Shown here: piece after piece, positions 6,349 to 8,115 of the stretch
Layout: every line of letters begins with the position of its first letter
Position numbering within the stretch: position 1 is the first letter of the stretch
Assembly: GCA_031290405.1 (NCBI GenBank)
Contig: JAITNO010000104.1
Coordinates: forward strand, 1 to 8,115
Direction: 5' to 3'
Source: Spirochaetaceae bacterium
Lineage (GTDB): Bacteria; Spirochaetota; Spirochaetia; Treponematales; Breznakiellaceae
DNA length: 8,115 nucleotides
Position numbers and translations under genes: made by a program
The notes under the pieces: model-generated
Told to the model about the DNA's origin: nothing
Database searches by the model: none
The model's input: the letters and a program-made list of their open reading frames with translations, nothing else

Positions 6349-8115
6349 CTACTGTCGCATGAGCGCGATTATCCTGACGCTGCCGTTGCCGGTGTGGGCG
6401 CCGGCGCCGTTTGCTGCGGGCGTTACGTCGAAGAACATACCTGCGCTGGTGTTGGCCCAGGATGAGCCGCCGCCGCCTGAGCTGCTTGCTCCGCCGAGGC
6501 CGCCACGATAGCCGCCGCCCCCGCCCCCGCCTGCCTCGCCGACGCCGCCGGTTGGAGAAACGCGCCCATTACTGCCGACACCATTCTCGGCTCCTGTTGT
6601 TAAGGTCCCGCCTTTGCTATAACCTTGGCTGCGATAGTCATATCCATCCCCTCCAAAGCCGCCGTTGCCGTTTCCGCCGTTTCCACCGTCAACGGCGCCA
6701 CCGGCGCCCACCTTTGCGGCGGCGCCGCCGCCGCCCGCGACCATCATTCTGGTAGTCCAGTCGCCGCCGGGCGTTCTTATATCAGTCGCCCCGCCGCCGC
6801 CGCCCGCGATGCCGCTGCCGCTGCTGCTATTACCGCCGCCGTTGGAGCCGCCTGCGGCGGCTACGTTCTGGCCGTATGCGTCGGCTTTCCCATTAGCGCC
6901 CACACCGCCAACGTTAATCTCGTAAATGTCGCCTTGCGTAAGATGTATCGTGCCTTTGATGGTGCCGCCTTTGCCGCTCTTACTGCTTCCGTAACCGGCG
7001 CCGCTCTCCGCGCCGTTTAGTTCGATAAGGTAGTCGTCGTCCCAGGGGACTACCCATTCGGTGGAGCCGGACGCGGCGCTCTTGACCAGCTCCTGCGCGA
7101 TTCCGCTCCCGTTGCTCACCGTGTTGCCGTCAAGTTGCGTCCACAGGGCGGTGGTCAGCGGCATGATGACGGCGGCGCCGGTCGTCCCTTCTATGATGAT
7201 TCTCGTTTGCTTGATGGCCGCGTAGCTGTTCGCCGAAGGGATGCCCCCCAGCGTGATTTTTGCGCCAGGATAAACGGGCAGCGTCGGGTCGACGCTCAGG
7301 CGGATGGTGTAGGCGCCGTATTTGCCCGCAGTTCCGGCATCATCAAGGTAGTTTAGCGCGGCTTCCAGGTCGCCGGCTGCGGGTGTGGTAAAGCTGAGAG
7401 CGGGCCAGGGGTTGCCGTCCTCGTAGAGCCCCGCCCCCAGAGCCGCCGCCGGATTGACCACGGCCACGCTGAGGGCGCCGTTGGCGTTGGCCGTCCCGAC
7501 CAAGCCGTAGTGGGCGAAGTCCGTCGCGTCAGTCTGCGGATCGTCGTTCAGGCCGTTGCGGATGGTCCAGACGGGGGCCGCGTTGCCGGGGGCCGCCGTC
7601 CATGATGCGTTGTCCGCCAGACCGAAGGGGGCGTATTCCATCTTGAAGTGCGCCGTCGCCTCCTCGCCCGCCGCCAGCGTCGGCAGCATATACTCCGCCG
7701 TGCCGCGCGTCGTGTGCGGCTTGTCGGCTCCGGCCTTGTTCGCGTCGTTCCAGTCCTCAAGCTCCGCCGCGCCGAACCAGGCGGCGTTCGACACGAGCGA
7801 CAGGTCGCCCCAGGAACTCGCGCCGGCCTCCGCCTCCACCAACGGGGCGATGCCGTTGCCGGAGGCTGCCCTCAGCGCGTCGTCGGGCGCCAAAACGCCG
7901 GCCTCGTCGCTGCCCAGGATGACGCGGAACGTGTAGCTTGCGTTTGCGTCAAGGCCAACGGTCTTTGCCAGCCGCCCGACCTGCCGCGCCTCGCCCCCCG
8001 CGCCGTTCTTCACGAAGGCCGCGTCGACCACGAGCGGCGTCATCAGCAGGGAAAAGCGGCTCGAGCCCGCCTCCGTCGTCATCTTCGCCTTCCGATACCC
8101 CGAGGCCAGCAGCGT
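6349..8115 (-). CDS. Large protein with C-terminal ALK/LTK-like glycine-rich domain (5' end outside window)
   Basis: The frame is open to the right edge (588 codons plus TAG). The first ATG in the window, at 8082, is preceded in frame by TLLASGYRKAK with no stop, so the true start is probably beyond the window. Numbering from that ATG, residues 344-577 look like the glycine-rich domain of the ALK/LTK type: an opening strand WVVPWDDDYLIELNGAESG (343-361), GTIHLTQGDIYEINVGG, GGGNSSSGSG, GGGGGATDIR (427-436), MMVAGGGGAAA (446-456), a seven-glycine run (518-524), GGGGSSWA and a closing strand GNGSVRIIALM. Residues 1-340 are beta-rich, with no family I can name; about 230-310 (ALNYLDDAG, then ITLGG and RIIIEGT) faintly recalls beta-helix or adhesin-like modules. 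No cysteine occurs in the visible part. An exported or surface location is likely by analogy, but no signal peptide can be seen because the start is missing. The precise function is unknown. Confidence 0.8.
   Translation of the reverse strand, partial: TLLASGYRKAKMTTEAGSSRFSLLMTPLVVDAAFVKNGAGGEARQVGRLAKTVGLDANASYTFRVILGSDEAGVLAPDDALRAASGNGIAPLVEAEAGASSWGDLSLVSNAAWFGAAELEDWNDANKAGADKPHTTRGTAEYMLPTLAAGEEATAHFKMEYAPFGLADNASWTAAPGNAAPVWTIRNGLNDDPQTDATDFAHYGLVGTANANGALSVAVVNPAAALGAGLYEDGNPWPALSFTTPAAGDLEAALNYLDDAGTAGKYGAYTIRLSVDPTLPVYPGAKITLGGIPSANSYAAIKQTRIIIEGTTGAAVIMPLTTALWTQLDGNTVSNGSGIAQELVKSAASGSTEWVVPWDDDYLIELNGAESGAGYGSSKSGKGGTIKGTIHLTQGDIYEINVGGVGANGKADAYGQNVAAAGGSNGGGNSSSGSGIAGGGGGATDIRTPGGDWTTRMMVAGGGGAAAKVGAGGAVDGGNGGNGNGGFGGDGYDYRSQGYSKGGTLTTGAENGVGSNGRVSPTGGVGEAGGGGGGGYRGGLGGASSSGGGGSSWANTSAGMFFDVTPAANGAGAHTGNGSVRIIALMRQ

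Noticed and set aside
6510..6535. Short C-runs in the poly-glycine coding stretch as a phase-variation tract
   Set aside because: The runs are only about five bases each and are explained by glycine codons; they are too short to predict slippage.

Overview
The window looks like chromosomal DNA from a GC-rich spirochaete, most likely a Treponema-like gut lineage. This placement rests on the rimP-nusA-infB order, the sequence style of RimP and ScpA, a NusA that ends in a zinc ribbon, and a glycine-rich surface-type protein. It was made by eye and is not certain.

Positions 1-5140 (+ strand) hold a translation/transcription operon. A good sigma70-type promoter (TTGACA, 17-base spacer, TAGACT) lies at the left edge. 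A leader of about 120 bases follows, with a hairpin and nine-T run that could act as an attenuator. Then come rimP (30S maturation), nusA (transcription elongation, termination and antitermination factor) and infB (initiation factor IF-2). rimP and nusA overlap by one base, and infB starts 15 bases after nusA. IF-2 has a long disordered N-terminal region with eight GYVRQGGA-type repeats. Base composition shifts from G-rich to C-rich on the + strand at the nusA/infB boundary.

Positions 5141-5433 hold no convincing gene. They carry about eight degenerate 21-bp tandem repeat units in exact phase, between the convergent infB and scpA. The rbfA and truB genes that often follow infB are not here.

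Positions 5434-8115 are on the - strand. scpA encodes the kleisin subunit of the SMC-ScpAB condensin and has no scpB beside it. Upstream of it is the 3' part of a large gene that runs off the window. Its product ends in a glycine-rich domain resembling the ALK/LTK-type glycine-rich domain known from bacterial and animal extracellular proteins.

Most of the window is core housekeeping sequence. The parts that merit a second look are the operon leader, the 21-bp repeat block, the NusA tail, the IF-2 repeats and the glycine-rich protein. No clearly new multi-gene system is visible.
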